A stretch of 19,149 nt of DNA from Lysobacterales bacterium (GCA_021648045.1 JAKITM010000043.1:1-19149), one strand, 5' to 3'; counted from the first letter of the stretch, positions 7,463 to 15,812 are shown. Numbers and translations: made by a program. Notes: a model not told the origin generated them from the sequence alone.

Positions 7463-7660
7463 GCTGTCCCGTTAACTCCAAGTTCGTCACCCCAGCGAAG
7501 GCCAGGGTCCAGTAGGCTGTTGAAACAACTAGATCCCGGCTCGAAGGCCGGGAAGACGAAAACGAGGTGTTGGTATCCATGTAGCCAATATCACCAACCT
7601 TCTAATATCCCAAGCATTACGCCAACTATGACAAAAATAATAACAAGTTAACGGGACAGC
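7463..7660. mobile_element. MITE-like element with 15-bp perfect terminal inverted repeats
   Basis: GCTGTCCCGTTAACT at 7463-7477 is repeated exactly in inverted orientation at 7646-7660, enclosing a 198-bp non-coding unit. The match stops sharply at both outer and inner edges, as expected for the ends of a transposon-derived element. No transposase is encoded, and I see no target-site duplication longer than 1 bp. The interior holds the palindrome pair at 7485-7558 and about 87 bp of AT-rich sequence. I cannot assign the ends to a known IS family. Confidence 0.55.
7485..7558. repeat. Head-to-head REP-like repeat pair inside the MITE-like element
   Basis: CGTCACCCCAGCGAAGGCCA at the left and a diverged inverted counterpart ending GGCCGGGAAGACG at the right form an imperfect long palindrome. 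The right unit has its own 7-bp stem (7534-7540 with 7547-7553). These units resemble the widespread proteobacterial CGTCATCCC...GGGATCC repeats. Translating them backwards gives the 'YWTLAFAGVTN' string familiar from spurious ORFs. Confidence 0.6.
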
Positions 7661-7669
7661 TATGTTTTA

Positions 7670-8128
7670 TTATTGTGGTTTTTTACTTATATAAAAAGTT
7701 ATATCAGCAGTGAAAACTGTGATGTTATCGGTATTTTTAAGTAGGACGGGTAAGACAACATCACCCTCCTGAATTATGTTTTGGTCAAACTCACAACGCG
7801 CTTCCAGTGTGCCTTTAGCTTTTTCTAGATAGGCTACTGTCATTTTCTTAGGAATCCAGCGCAGGCGTTTGAAAATCGTAGCATCAAGCGCCATTCCGGC
7901 AGTCAACTCTGCAATGGTGCACATAGCCCCTGCATTCACCGTGCCCATGTGATTGCGTATCGCCCGACGATCTTTCATGCGAACAACACATTTTTCCTCA
8001 CTGAGCTCGATGATATTGGGTTTTATGGTGCTGAAAAAGGGTGCCGAAAATCCAACCGCCTTATTAAATAGGTAGTTCCCGCCGGGAAACTTTTTGAATT
8101 TCTTATAGGTTTCTAAAAAATTTGCCAT
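7670..8128 (-). CDS. DUF4442 hotdog-fold protein (putative thioesterase)
   Basis: This 152-aa protein matches the DUF4442 hotdog family. The segment 'RNHMGTVNAGAMCTIAELTAGMALD' (residues about 58-82, split as RNHMGTVNAGAM and CTIAELTAGMALD) is the hotdog helix with its preceding glycine-rich turn, followed by 'KMTVAYLEKAKG' and a closing beta strand. Family members are presumed to act on acyl-CoA or acyl-carrier substrates, but the substrate is unknown. There is no signal peptide or membrane helix. The Shine-Dalgarno is weak. It ends 9 nt from the right end of the MITE-like element, so the insertion, if real, landed just past this gene. Confidence 0.8.
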   Translation of the reverse strand: MANFLETYKKFKKFPGGNYLFNKAVGFSAPFFSTIKPNIIELSEEKCVVRMKDRRAIRNHMGTVNAGAMCTIAELTAGMALDATIFKRLRWIPKKMTVAYLEKAKGTLEARCEFDQNIIQEGDVVLPVLLKNTDNITVFTADITFYISKKPQ

Positions 8129-8173
8129 GATTGTCCGAGTTGTTTAAGGGTGTTTTCGATAAATAAATGTATT

Positions 8174-8572
8174 TTACTGAGTTTTACTGGCGCTTGCCTT
8201 AGCTTCAGGCTGTCATAACTCAACTTTGTTACCCTCAGGATCAAGAAACCAGGCAAAAAGCCCATAGCCATAATCTGCTGGTTCCCCGATAAGTTCAGCA
8301 CCACCGGCCTTGACCTGTGCGAGAGCCTCTTTAAGGTTATTAACAAGAAAATTGATCATATAAGTTTGCTCGGAAGGTTCAAAATAGCCCGTGGATTGTT
8401 TGAACGGTGCCCATACAGTGCAACCATCTTTAGGCATGGTTTCTGGATTAAATGTTGCACCGCCATAACTTGGATCTACAGGTATGCCAAGATGTTGCTG
8501 ATACTAGGCTCCCAGTTTTTTCGGGTCTTTAGCTTTAAAAAAAACACCACCCACACCTAATACTTTAGCCAA
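8174..8572 (-). pseudogene. VOC/glyoxalase-family pseudogene with two Trp-to-stop changes
   Basis: One continuous frame reads as a 132-residue VOC-family protein interrupted by two stops. It opens 'AKVLGVGGVFFKAKDPKKL', then G-A-stop-Y-Q-Q-H-L-G-I-P-V-D-P (TAG at 8504-8506, codon 23). The middle is intact ('GGATFNPETMPKDG', 'YMINFLVNN', 'GGAELIGEPADYG', 'FLDPEGNKVEL'). TGA at 8213-8215 is followed by 'QPEAKASASKTQ' and a TAA at 8174. Relatives have Trp at both stop positions (GAWY, ELWQP), so each is a single G-to-A change. The start is probably the TTG at 8570-8572, 9 nt after AAGGA. The frame after the first stop (from about 8437) would lack the first beta strand, so a functional product is unlikely. 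Confidence 0.8.
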
Positions 8573-8595
8573 GATTTTGTATCCTTGCAGCAGGT

Positions 8596-8856
8596 CTAAT
8601 CGTTAGCGGGCGATTTTGTGAAATGTTTTTTAAGAAATAGGGCTGCTAATTCCTCCCCTTGCTCTGTTAGCACAACAGATTTTTGTTTGCCAACAGGGTT
8701 GCTGATCCAATCATTTTCAAAAAGAAGTTGCATTAAGTCCCAATCCATAGATTTCCAGACTCTACTACCATATTTCTCGCGGGTTGCAGACAGAGACAAA
8801 ATTGCCAGCGCTACCTCGGCTAATTTAGTTTCATCAATCTCATCAGAATACAACAT
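8596..8856 (-). CDS. DUF6429 family protein
   Basis: This is an 86-aa protein. The family pattern is 'VALAILSL' followed by 'RVWKSMDWDLMQLLFENDWI' and then 'NPVGKQKSVVLTEQG', and it reads well against DUF6429 as I recall it. It is cytoplasmic, without signal or membrane segments, and its function is unknown. GGGAG at 8867-8871 lies 10 nt before the ATG. The stop is 23 nt before the decayed VOC gene, in the same direction, so the two may have formed an operon. Confidence 0.8.
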   Translation of the reverse strand: MLYSDEIDETKLAEVALAILSLSATREKYGSRVWKSMDWDLMQLLFENDWISNPVGKQKSVVLTEQGEELAALFLKKHFTKSPAND

Positions 8857-8917
8857 TGTTTATTTACTCCCGCAGTCCGCGCTAAGTATTTCTAAGGTTC
8901 TATCATAAGGCAATAAT

Positions 8918-9274
8918 TTACCCATAGAAACAAGCGTAATCGTCTTTTTTAACCACTGCAAAAAATTCTTCAAGGCTTTTAGCAGTAGCGTGAGGCTCGT
9001 AACTGTACCATTTTAGGTCGGCTCGTTGCCAAAATACTTTCCAATGGTTTTGAGACTTGATATAGGTTGCTTTAGCTATGGGCAACTCTGTTTTTTGACC
9101 AGCCTTGCCTCTCCATACGGGTCTGATTTCAAAAATTTCAACGCTTTGGCTCTGGGCATCTACCCGGCAGAGTATATCAAGTTCCGCACGAATATTTGGC
9201 GGAGGTCGGTGTTTTTCCACATAGCCCTGAACGATTTTTTCGTAGCGTTTGGTTTCCAACTCATTAAATGCCAT
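8918..9274 (-). CDS. DUF3024 family protein
   Basis: This 118-aa protein matches DUF3024. It contains 'HRPPPNIRAELDI', 'SVEIFEIRPVW', 'PIAKATYIKSQNHWKVFWQR', 'ADLKWYSYEP' and the closing 'LEEFFAVVKKDDYACFYG', all in the family's order. The fold seems to be a small alpha/beta domain; function is unknown. There is no signal peptide. AGGA at 9281-9284 lies 6 nt before the ATG, right beside the palindrome that follows gltD. It is 80 nt downstream of gltD in the same direction, so read-through from gltBD is possible if that palindrome is a weak terminator. Confidence 0.85.
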   Translation of the reverse strand: MAFNELETKRYEKIVQGYVEKHRPPPNIRAELDILCRVDAQSQSVEIFEIRPVWRGKAGQKTELPIAKATYIKSQNHWKVFWQRADLKWYSYEPHATAKSLEEFFAVVKKDDYACFYG

Positions 9275-9289
9275 ATGATTTCCTGCTCG

Positions 9290-9350
9290 TAACGAGCGTT
9301 AATAAAACAGTAGTGAAGCGCAGTGAAAAACTTCACCTAGCCTCTCGTTA
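9290..9350. repeat. 61-bp imperfect palindrome after gltD (weak terminator or attC-like)
   Basis: TAACGAG (9290-9296) and CTCGTTA (9344-9350) are inverted and enclose a second inverted pair, GTGAAG (9313-9318) and CTTCAC (9331-9336). On the minus strand the inner stem is followed by TACTGTTTTATT, so it could end gltBD transcription. The TAAC...GTTA boundary and asymmetric inner arms also resemble an integron attC site. Confidence 0.45.
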
Positions 9351-9354
9351 TGGG

Positions 9355-10788
9355 TTAAATATCTAGCCAAGCCATGATTTCACGGGCAGCCTGGCGACCT
9401 TCAGCAATTGCTGTCACCACCAAATCCGCACCACGAACCATATCGCCGCCGGCATAAACACCCTCGGTATGGGTTCGTTGTGAGTAAGGCAGGCTGGGGT
9501 CATTACATGCGGCTGGTTTATCCAGAGTAGTTACCCGGCCCCATTGGTCTTGTTTAATGCCAAGCTTTTCGAACCATTTTGCCGGGCTGGCCTTGAAACC
9601 GAAAGCAATAATGACATTATCCGCTTCTAGAAAGACTTCATCACCGGCATTTTCCAGTGGCTCGGTTGCTTTGAATGCAACCCCGTTGAGGCGCTCATCC
9701 GTGCTCTGAATTTCTGTCGGTTGCAGGTTAAAAATAAATTCCACACCTTCTTCTTTGGCGTTCTGCACTTCCTGTCTTGAGCCGGGCATATCCGCTTCAG
9801 ACCTGCGATAAACACAGGTAACGGAACTGGCCTGTTGGCGCACCGCTGAACGGACGCAATCCATGGCGGTATCGCCGCCACCCAGTACGACAACCTGCAT
9901 ACCTTTGAGGTTGGTGTAAGGGTAATTGGGCATTTCATAGGCTTGGTTGTGATTAACATTGCCGATAAGGTAATCGAGAGATTCAAGTACGCCAGCAGTA
10001 TCTCGCCCTTTGAGGTCACCATCGTTCGGGGTATAGGTTCCCATGCCTAGGAATACGGCATCGTAGTCTTTTTGCAGGCTTTCAATTTTCACATCTTTGC
10101 CGATGTCGGTATTCAGTTTAAACACGACACCGATATCTTCGAGAAACTGTCGGCGTTTGCGCAAAACTTCTTTTTCCAGTTTGAACTCAGGTATTCCAAA
10201 AGTCAGCAGGCCACCGATTTCAGGATAGCGATCAAAAACCACCGGTTTCACTCCGTTACGGGCGAGCAGTTCCGCACAGCCCAGACCGGCGGGCCCGGCA
10301 CCGACAATGGCAACGATTTTGCCTGTAGCTTTAACTTTTGATAAATCCGGTCGCCAGTTATTTGCGAGGGCGCGGTCGCTGATGTTTTTCTCGATAGCGC
10401 CGATGGTGACGGCACCAAAACCGGTGTTTAGGGTGCAGGCCTGTTCGCATAAGCGGTCCTGAGGACAAACCCGGCCGCAGATTTCTGGCAAGGGGTTGGT
10501 TTCGTGCATCAACTCGGCTGCTCGCTGGTACTGCCCTTTGGCAACCATTTCGAGCCAGTTGGGTATGTAATTATGTAGCGGGCATTTCCATTCACAATAG
10601 GGGTTGCCACAATCCAGACAGCGGCCTGATTGTTGGCTGAGGTCATCACCGGTGGCATCACGGTAGACTTCCTTAAAGTCAAAGCGGCGTTTGTTGCTAT
10701 CGCGTTTGGCAATTCCACCCCGCTCGATTTTGAGGAAGGTCAGGGTGTCGCTGGGGTCGAAGCGATTTTCGAATAGGTTCGATTTCAT
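9355..10788 (-). CDS. gltD: Glutamate synthase, small (beta) subunit
   Basis: The 477-aa small subunit of NADPH-dependent glutamate synthase passes electrons from NADPH through FAD and iron-sulfur clusters to GltB. The N-terminal cysteine sets C57, C60, C65, C69 and C104, C108, C114, C118 would hold the two [4Fe-4S] clusters. The FAD-binding G-A-G-P-A-G starts at residue 163, followed by 'FDRYPEIGGLLTFGIP'. The second nucleotide-binding site is 'VVVLGGGDTAMD' (Gly303), and 'GVYAGGDMVRGADLVV' near the end is the usual second FAD contact. The length is normal. The ATG overlaps the gltB stop (ATGA), and AGGAG at 10795-10799 lies 6 nt upstream, so it is coupled to gltB. Confidence 0.96.
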   Translation of the reverse strand: MKSNLFENRFDPSDTLTFLKIERGGIAKRDSNKRRFDFKEVYRDATGDDLSQQSGRCLDCGNPYCEWKCPLHNYIPNWLEMVAKGQYQRAAELMHETNPLPEICGRVCPQDRLCEQACTLNTGFGAVTIGAIEKNISDRALANNWRPDLSKVKATGKIVAIVGAGPAGLGCAELLARNGVKPVVFDRYPEIGGLLTFGIPEFKLEKEVLRKRRQFLEDIGVVFKLNTDIGKDVKIESLQKDYDAVFLGMGTYTPNDGDLKGRDTAGVLESLDYLIGNVNHNQAYEMPNYPYTNLKGMQVVVLGGGDTAMDCVRSAVRQQASSVTCVYRRSEADMPGSRQEVQNAKEEGVEFIFNLQPTEIQSTDERLNGVAFKATEPLENAGDEVFLEADNVIIAFGFKASPAKWFEKLGIKQDQWGRVTTLDKPAACNDPSLPYSQRTHTEGVYAGGDMVRGADLVVTAIAEGRQAAREIMAWLDI

Positions 10789-13700
10789 TCGACACTCCTG
10801 AGCGGAATGGCCCGGGGATTTGGGGCTGGTTCTACAGGTGAGCTTAGGATCACTCCGGCCGCAGGTTTGGGAATCACCAGCTTAAAGGCATCTAGGTAGT
10901 TATCAAAGTTGGCAACTATTTTTTGTGCCCAGGGGCTGTTGGTTTTTTCGATGTGTTTAGCGATCAGGCTGCGCAGTAGCTCTTCATATTTTGTGGTGTC
11001 GCTATCAACTAGGTTAATAATTTCAACTAACTCCATATTGGTTTGGCGTTCGAGTATGTCGTTGGTATCGAGTACTATCGCCAAACCACCGGTCATTCCA
11101 GCCGCGAAGTTTTCACCAACAGGGCCGAGAATTACGACCACACCACCGGTCATATATTCACAACCATGGTCACCTACACCTTCTACCACAGTGCTTACCC
11201 CGGAGTTGCGTACTGCAAATCTTTCACCGGCCTGACCGGCAACAAATAAGCGCCCACCGGTTGCACCGTAGAGACAAGTATTGCCGATTACCGTGCTGCG
11301 ACTGGCAACATAGCGGATATTTTCCGGTGCATAAACACAAATGGTACCGCCGGACATGCCTTTGCCAACATAGTCATTGGCATCACCTTCGATATTCAGG
11401 TTCATGCTGGTGTGATTCCAGACACCGAAACTTTGTCCGGCAGTGCCGGTGAAGTTAAGCTGGATTTGTTCACTTTTGTAGCCGCTTTGGCGGGCCAGAA
11501 AACCCGCTAGCAGTGCGCCAACAGAGCGGTCGTAATTGTTTATGGGATAATCCAGTGAAATTAGTGTGTTAGTGCCGATAAGGGCTTTTACATCCCGCAG
11601 GGTTTTTTGGTTCAATAGGGCTTTATCGAAGGGTTGGTTGCGGATTCCCATATAATGAGCCACACCCGAGCTTGGCCGTTTAGCGGCAATAAGAATCCTG
11701 CTGAGGTCTAGGTGTTGTTGTTTGGCAGTAACGCCCGGTAGCAATTGCAGTAAGTCGGTACGCCCGATCAGCTCATCTAGGCTGGCAACCCCGAGTTTAC
11801 CTAGCCAGTCACGAGTTTCATTGGCAACAAATTCAAAATAACGAATGACTTTTTCTGGCAGGCCAAGAAAATGCTCATCCCGCAGGATTTTATTCTGAGT
11901 GGCAATTCCGGTAGCGCAGTTATTTAAATGACAGATGCGCAGGTACTTACAACCGAGCGCGATCATCGGGCCGGTGCCAAAACCAAAGCTGTCAGCGCCC
12001 AAAATAGCACCTTTAATAACATCTAGGCCGGTCTTTAAACCGCCATCGACTTGCAGGCAAATGCGCTCGCGTAGATTATTTTCCAGTAAGGCCTGGTGGG
12101 CTTCGGCTAAGCCCAGTTCCCAAGGTGTGCCGGCGTACTTGACCGAGCTCAGTGGGCTGGCGCCGGTGCCGCCATCATGCCCGGAAATAGTGATCATATC
12201 GGCGTAAGCTTTGGCAACTCCAGCAGCTATCGTACCCACGCCCGGGCCGGACACCAGTTTTACTGAAATATAGGCCTTGGGATTGACCTGCTTTAAGTCA
12301 AATATCAATTGGGCAATGTCTTCAATCGAATAAATATCGTGGTGCGGTGGCGGTGAAATCAGAGTCACGCCTGGGGTAGAGTTGCGTAGTTCGGCAATTT
12401 CAAGGGTTACTTTTGCACCCGGTAACTGGCCGCCTTCACCGGGTTTGGCACCCTGGGCGATTTTAATTTGTAATACTTCTGCATTCACCAGGTAGTGGGC
12501 GGTAACCCCGAAGCGGCCGGAAGAAACCTGTTTGATCTTGGAGTTTCGTTCGCTATTGAAACGGCTTGGGTCTTCGCCGCCTTCACCAGAGTTAGAACGG
12601 CCGCCAATTCGGTTCATGGCAATAGCCAGAGATTCATGGGCTTCCGGGCTGAGGGCGCCGACAGACATGCCGGCGGAATCAAAGCGTCTGAGGATGTTGG
12701 CGGCTGGTTCGACAGCTTCAGCTGGCAGTGGTGTATCAGCAAGTTTTAACTGCATCAAATCCCGCAGGCAGGATATTGGTCGATTATTTACGGCATTCGC
12801 AAAAGCTTGGTAGTCAGCTTGTTCTCCTTGATTTACCGCCTGTTGCAGCAGGCTGACAACATCAGGATTATAGCTGTGGTATTCACCACCATGGACATAT
12901 TTCAGCTGCCCGCTTCTTTTAATACCAAAGCGGCTGTTCCAGGCCTTTTTCTGGATTAACCAGCTATCGCCTTGTAGATCTTCGAAAGTCGCGCCGCCAA
13001 TTCTTGAATCCATGCAGGTAAAACAAAGATCCATAACATCTTGACCGAGACCGATAATTTCAAATAAACGCGCATTACGATAGCTGGAAATGGTGGAGAT
13101 ACCCATTTTTGATATGATTTTCAATAGGCCTTTGTTGATGCTTTTGAAATAATTTATCCGGGCAGTCATCAAGTTGTGCTTGAGCTGGCCACGGAGGTGC
13201 AGTTGGTTAATTACCTGCAATGACAAATAGGGGTAAATTGCCGTGGCTCCCAAGCCGATCAAAACAGCAAAATGATGGGCATCGCGAGTGGTAGCAGTTT
13301 CAACAATAATGTTGGTATCCAGACGAAGTTGTGTGTCAATTAATCGCTGGTTAACGGCGCCTACCGCAAGGGCTGCATGTATCGGTAGCGTGTCTTCACT
13401 AATATCACGGTCGCTTAGTTTTAGGATGACACAACCTGTTTTGACCAGGTCTACAGCCTTGTCGCAGAGCGTATTGATAGCGGTTTTTAAGTCCTGATCT
13501 TTTGGGTAGTTAAGGGATAAGGATTTGAACTGATAATGTTTTTGGTCCAGTGCCTTGAGCTGTTTCAGCTTGGCATAATTTAAAATGGGTTTAGAAATAA
13601 TCGCCCGATAAGCCAGTCCGTTGGTTTCTGAGAAAATATTGTGCTCCCGCCCGAAACAAATTTCCAGTGACATCACCGAGGCTTCCCGCAGGGGGTCTAT

Positions 13701-15254
13701 CGGTGGGTTGGTTACCTGGGCAAACTGCTGGCGGAAATAATCAAATAGGCTGCGGGATTTGTGTGAGAGCACGGCAATAGGTGTGTCGTCACCCATGGAG
13801 CTTGTGGGTTCCTGGGAGTCATCGGCCATAACCTGGATAATTTGTTCGCGCTCTTCTGTGCTGAGGTTAAATAACTTTTGATAAACCGGTAGATTTTCGA
13901 TTTCACTAGCTATATAACGATCGACACCTTCCTGTTCCAAGCGCTTGTTTGAACGCAGGCGAATAGTGTTTTCACGCAACCACTCCAGGTAAGGGTGGCG
14001 GCCTTTGAGGCGGTCATCAATTTTATTGGTCCGCCAGATTTCACCAGTGGCGGTGTCTGCTGCCAGCATTTCGCCCGGGCCGACTCGGTCTTTCTCGATA
14101 ACATCTTCTTCTTTGTAGTCCCAAACCCCGACTTCTGAGGCCACGGTGAGGATTCGGTCTTTGGTGATTACATAGCGGGCAGGCCGCAGGCCGTTGCGAT
14201 CTAAAGTGCAGGCCACTTGGGTTCCATTGGTCATAACAATGCCTGCTGGCCCATCCCAAGGCTCCATATGCATGGAGTTAAATTCATAAAAGGCGCGTAG
14301 TTCAGGATCCATGTTTTTGCGATGCGCCCAAGCCGGTGGTATCAGCAGGCGTAAGGCGCGAAAAATATCCATGCCTCCGGCGAGCAGCACTTCCAGCATA
14401 TTATCCAGTGAGGATGAATCAGAGCCGTTTTGATTTACCACATGGCTTAATTGAGTTAGGTCTGGGATTAGCGGTGTGAAGAGTTTTTTCATTCGTGCAA
14501 TAGACCAGCGACGATTGGCGGAAATGGTATTGATTTCGCCATTATGGGCGAGGAAGCGGAAGGGCTGAGCATATTTCCACAAGGGCGCTGTATTGGTAGA
14601 GAAACGCTGATGAAACAAGCAAATCGCCGACTGCATCAATGGATCTTTCAAGTCCGGGTAAAAATCTGCCAGATACTTTGGCATTACCAGGGCTTTATAG
14701 ACGATGGTTAGATTGGATAAGGAGCAGACATAATAATCCTCGTCTTCTATCTGGTCGGCTGCTCGTCTGCGTGCCATAAACAGGCGGCGTTCCATATCAT
14801 GCTCGCCCCAGCCTGAGGGTGCTTGGATGATAATTTGTTCGATCGCGGGCAGAGATTCAGTAGCAACATCACCGCAGACTGAAGTATCCAGCGGTACATG
14901 GCGCCAGCCGAGTACCGTCATAGTTTCTCGGGCAATTTCTTTTTCCAGAATTCGCCGTTGTTGGTTAGCCTTGGCTTTATCAGCGCTCAGGAATATCTGG
15001 CCTACGGCAAAGCGAGAATCCGCTCGGCCGCCGAAACTTTTAGCAATCGGAACAAAGAATGAAGATGATAGCTGAATGGTAATGCCACAGCCATCACCTG
15101 TTTTCCCATCGGCATTAACAGCGCCGCGGTGAGTCATCCGCGTGAGTGCGCTGAGGGCTGTTTCGATCAGTTGTTGGCTTGGCTTACCATCAAGTTGGGC
15201 GATTAGTCCGAAGCCGCAACTGCTTTTTGCTTGTGAATGATGATAAAGGCTCAT
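10785..15254 (-). CDS. gltB: Glutamate synthase, large (alpha) subunit
   Basis: The large subunit of glutamate synthase makes two glutamates from glutamine and 2-oxoglutarate. It has 1489 aa, normal for the family. The class II glutamine amidotransferase domain is N-terminal; Cys13 in 'SSCGFGLIAQ' is the expected nucleophile after removal of a short 12-residue propeptide (E. coli has about 42). The central domain follows, then the FMN-binding synthase domain (about 830-1200) with 'SGEGGEDPSRFN', 'GAKPGEGGQLPG' and 'SGHDGGTGASPL', and the [3Fe-4S] cysteines C1102, C1108 and C1113 in 'CKYLRICHLNNC'. The C-terminal GXGXG beta-helix includes 'GMSGGTICVY' and 'GATGGRLFVAG'. No Shine-Dalgarno is visible before the ATG. 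It forms an operon with gltD. Confidence 0.97.
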   Translation of the reverse strand: MSLYHHSQAKSSCGFGLIAQLDGKPSQQLIETALSALTRMTHRGAVNADGKTGDGCGITIQLSSSFFVPIAKSFGGRADSRFAVGQIFLSADKAKANQQRRILEKEIARETMTVLGWRHVPLDTSVCGDVATESLPAIEQIIIQAPSGWGEHDMERRLFMARRRAADQIEDEDYYVCSLSNLTIVYKALVMPKYLADFYPDLKDPLMQSAICLFHQRFSTNTAPLWKYAQPFRFLAHNGEINTISANRRWSIARMKKLFTPLIPDLTQLSHVVNQNGSDSSSLDNMLEVLLAGGMDIFRALRLLIPPAWAHRKNMDPELRAFYEFNSMHMEPWDGPAGIVMTNGTQVACTLDRNGLRPARYVITKDRILTVASEVGVWDYKEEDVIEKDRVGPGEMLAADTATGEIWRTNKIDDRLKGRHPYLEWLRENTIRLRSNKRLEQEGVDRYIASEIENLPVYQKLFNLSTEEREQIIQVMADDSQEPTSSMGDDTPIAVLSHKSRSLFDYFRQQFAQVTNPPIDPLREASVMSLEICFGREHNIFSETNGLAYRAIISKPILNYAKLKQLKALDQKHYQFKSLSLNYPKDQDLKTAINTLCDKAVDLVKTGCVILKLSDRDISEDTLPIHAALAVGAVNQRLIDTQLRLDTNIIVETATTRDAHHFAVLIGLGATAIYPYLSLQVINQLHLRGQLKHNLMTARINYFKSINKGLLKIISKMGISTISSYRNARLFEIIGLGQDVMDLCFTCMDSRIGGATFEDLQGDSWLIQKKAWNSRFGIKRSGQLKYVHGGEYHSYNPDVVSLLQQAVNQGEQADYQAFANAVNNRPISCLRDLMQLKLADTPLPAEAVEPAANILRRFDSAGMSVGALSPEAHESLAIAMNRIGGRSNSGEGGEDPSRFNSERNSKIKQVSSGRFGVTAHYLVNAEVLQIKIAQGAKPGEGGQLPGAKVTLEIAELRNSTPGVTLISPPPHHDIYSIEDIAQLIFDLKQVNPKAYISVKLVSGPGVGTIAAGVAKAYADMITISGHDGGTGASPLSSVKYAGTPWELGLAEAHQALLENNLRERICLQVDGGLKTGLDVIKGAILGADSFGFGTGPMIALGCKYLRICHLNNCATGIATQNKILRDEHFLGLPEKVIRYFEFVANETRDWLGKLGVASLDELIGRTDLLQLLPGVTAKQQHLDLSRILIAAKRPSSGVAHYMGIRNQPFDKALLNQKTLRDVKALIGTNTLISLDYPINNYDRSVGALLAGFLARQSGYKSEQIQLNFTGTAGQSFGVWNHTSMNLNIEGDANDYVGKGMSGGTICVYAPENIRYVASRSTVIGNTCLYGATGGRLFVAGQAGERFAVRNSGVSTVVEGVGDHGCEYMTGGVVVILGPVGENFAAGMTGGLAIVLDTNDILERQTNMELVEIINLVDSDTTKYEELLRSLIAKHIEKTNSPWAQKIVANFDNYLDAFKLVIPKPAAGVILSSPVEPAPNPRAIPLRSVE

Positions 15255-15262
15255 AAATGAAT

Positions 15263-15346
15263 TTATTTAATATCTGGTAATGAGTAGTACCCATTGTTGC
15301 CGGCAATACCAACTGCTTCGATAATATACGGATCGGATAATTCCAT
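15263..15346 (-). CDS. Possible 27-codon leader ORF upstream of gltB
   Basis: An ATG at 15344-15346 opens a 27-residue frame (MELSDPYIIEAVGIAGN, then NGYYSLPDIK) that stops 8 nt before the gltB ATG. The residue mix looks protein-like. There is no Shine-Dalgarno before it, and I do not recognise the sequence. Because gltB has no visible ribosome site either, coupling through this short frame is possible. It could equally be chance or a gene fragment. Confidence 0.25.
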   Translation of the reverse strand: MELSDPYIIEAVGIAGNNGYYSLPDIK

Positions 15347-15402
15347 TTTAGGAGTAGTTATAGCATCAATTGTCGTGGGTCACGGTTGATTTTATGACAA
15401 AT

Positions 15403-15774
15403 TTATGTTTCTTTTGCAGCTGCCCAATCGCTGGCACGCTGCAGCTCAGAATAGTCAAACTCCTTGATTTCGGCAGCCACAAAGTGTTTGGTGAAGTATT
15501 TTAAATACTGTAGTAGCGCTGAATCACTTACCAATGCTACGCGGTGTATTTTTTTATGGTGATCGTGGACGAAGCGAAAATGGGCGATAAGTGCGCTGAT
15601 ATCTTCCCAGCCGGGAAATTTTTGAGTGTGGATTACCAGCCCATTGAGGTGCCCGTTTTGCTGAATAAAAGGGTCAATAAGTTTTCCGGCCTGAATAAAA
15701 TCTTCTTTATCCAGCTTGTTGTCTGGGCTAAGAATAGCGATAGATTGGTCTTCAATAAGTTCTATATTCAGCAT
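15403..15774 (-). CDS. SpoIIAA-like STAS-domain protein
   Basis: This 123-aa protein resembles the SpoIIAA-like / DUF3478 group, a small STAS-type fold. It starts with a beta strand ('MLNIELIEDQSIAILSP'), then 'DKEDFIQAGKLIDPFI', a lipid- or ligand-pocket strand 'LNGLVIHTQKFPGWED', and the strand-helix unit 'KIHRVALVSDSALLQYLK', ending in 'EFDYSELQRASDWA'. The order of elements and the length fit the family. There is no signal peptide. Members have been suggested to bind lipids or act as anti-anti-sigma-like modules, but function is not settled. It lies 38 nt after parA in the same direction and is the last gene of that set before gltB. Confidence 0.8.
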   Translation of the reverse strand: MLNIELIEDQSIAILSPDNKLDKEDFIQAGKLIDPFIQQNGHLNGLVIHTQKFPGWEDISALIAHFRFVHDHHKKIHRVALVSDSALLQYLKYFTKHFVAAEIKEFDYSELQRASDWAAAKET

Positions 15775-15812
15775 GTTAAGTCCAGGTTTTTAAGTGAGTT
15801 TGTGGGTAAGCC

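Noticed and set aside
7392..7580. 62-codon minus-strand ORF
   Set aside because: It is a translation of the REP-like palindromes (the 'YWTLAFAGVTN' string is a known artefact) and spans the left terminal repeat of the MITE-like element.
8113..8346. 77-codon minus-strand ORF between the VOC and DUF4442 genes
   Set aside because: It is out of frame with both genes and overlaps the conserved VOC frame; no family resemblance.
8213..8506. Recoding of TAG and TGA as Trp
   Set aside because: TGA and TAA end other genes here normally (for example cphA and gltB end with TGA), so two point mutations in a dying gene are the simpler reading.
8366..8560. 64-codon + strand ORF
   Set aside because: It is antisense to the VOC pseudogene, whose minus-strand reading matches a known family over its full length.
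8573..8595. TAACG motif next to the DUF6429 stop as a second attC-like site
   Set aside because: No inverted partner within 150 bp, so there is no array of such sites.
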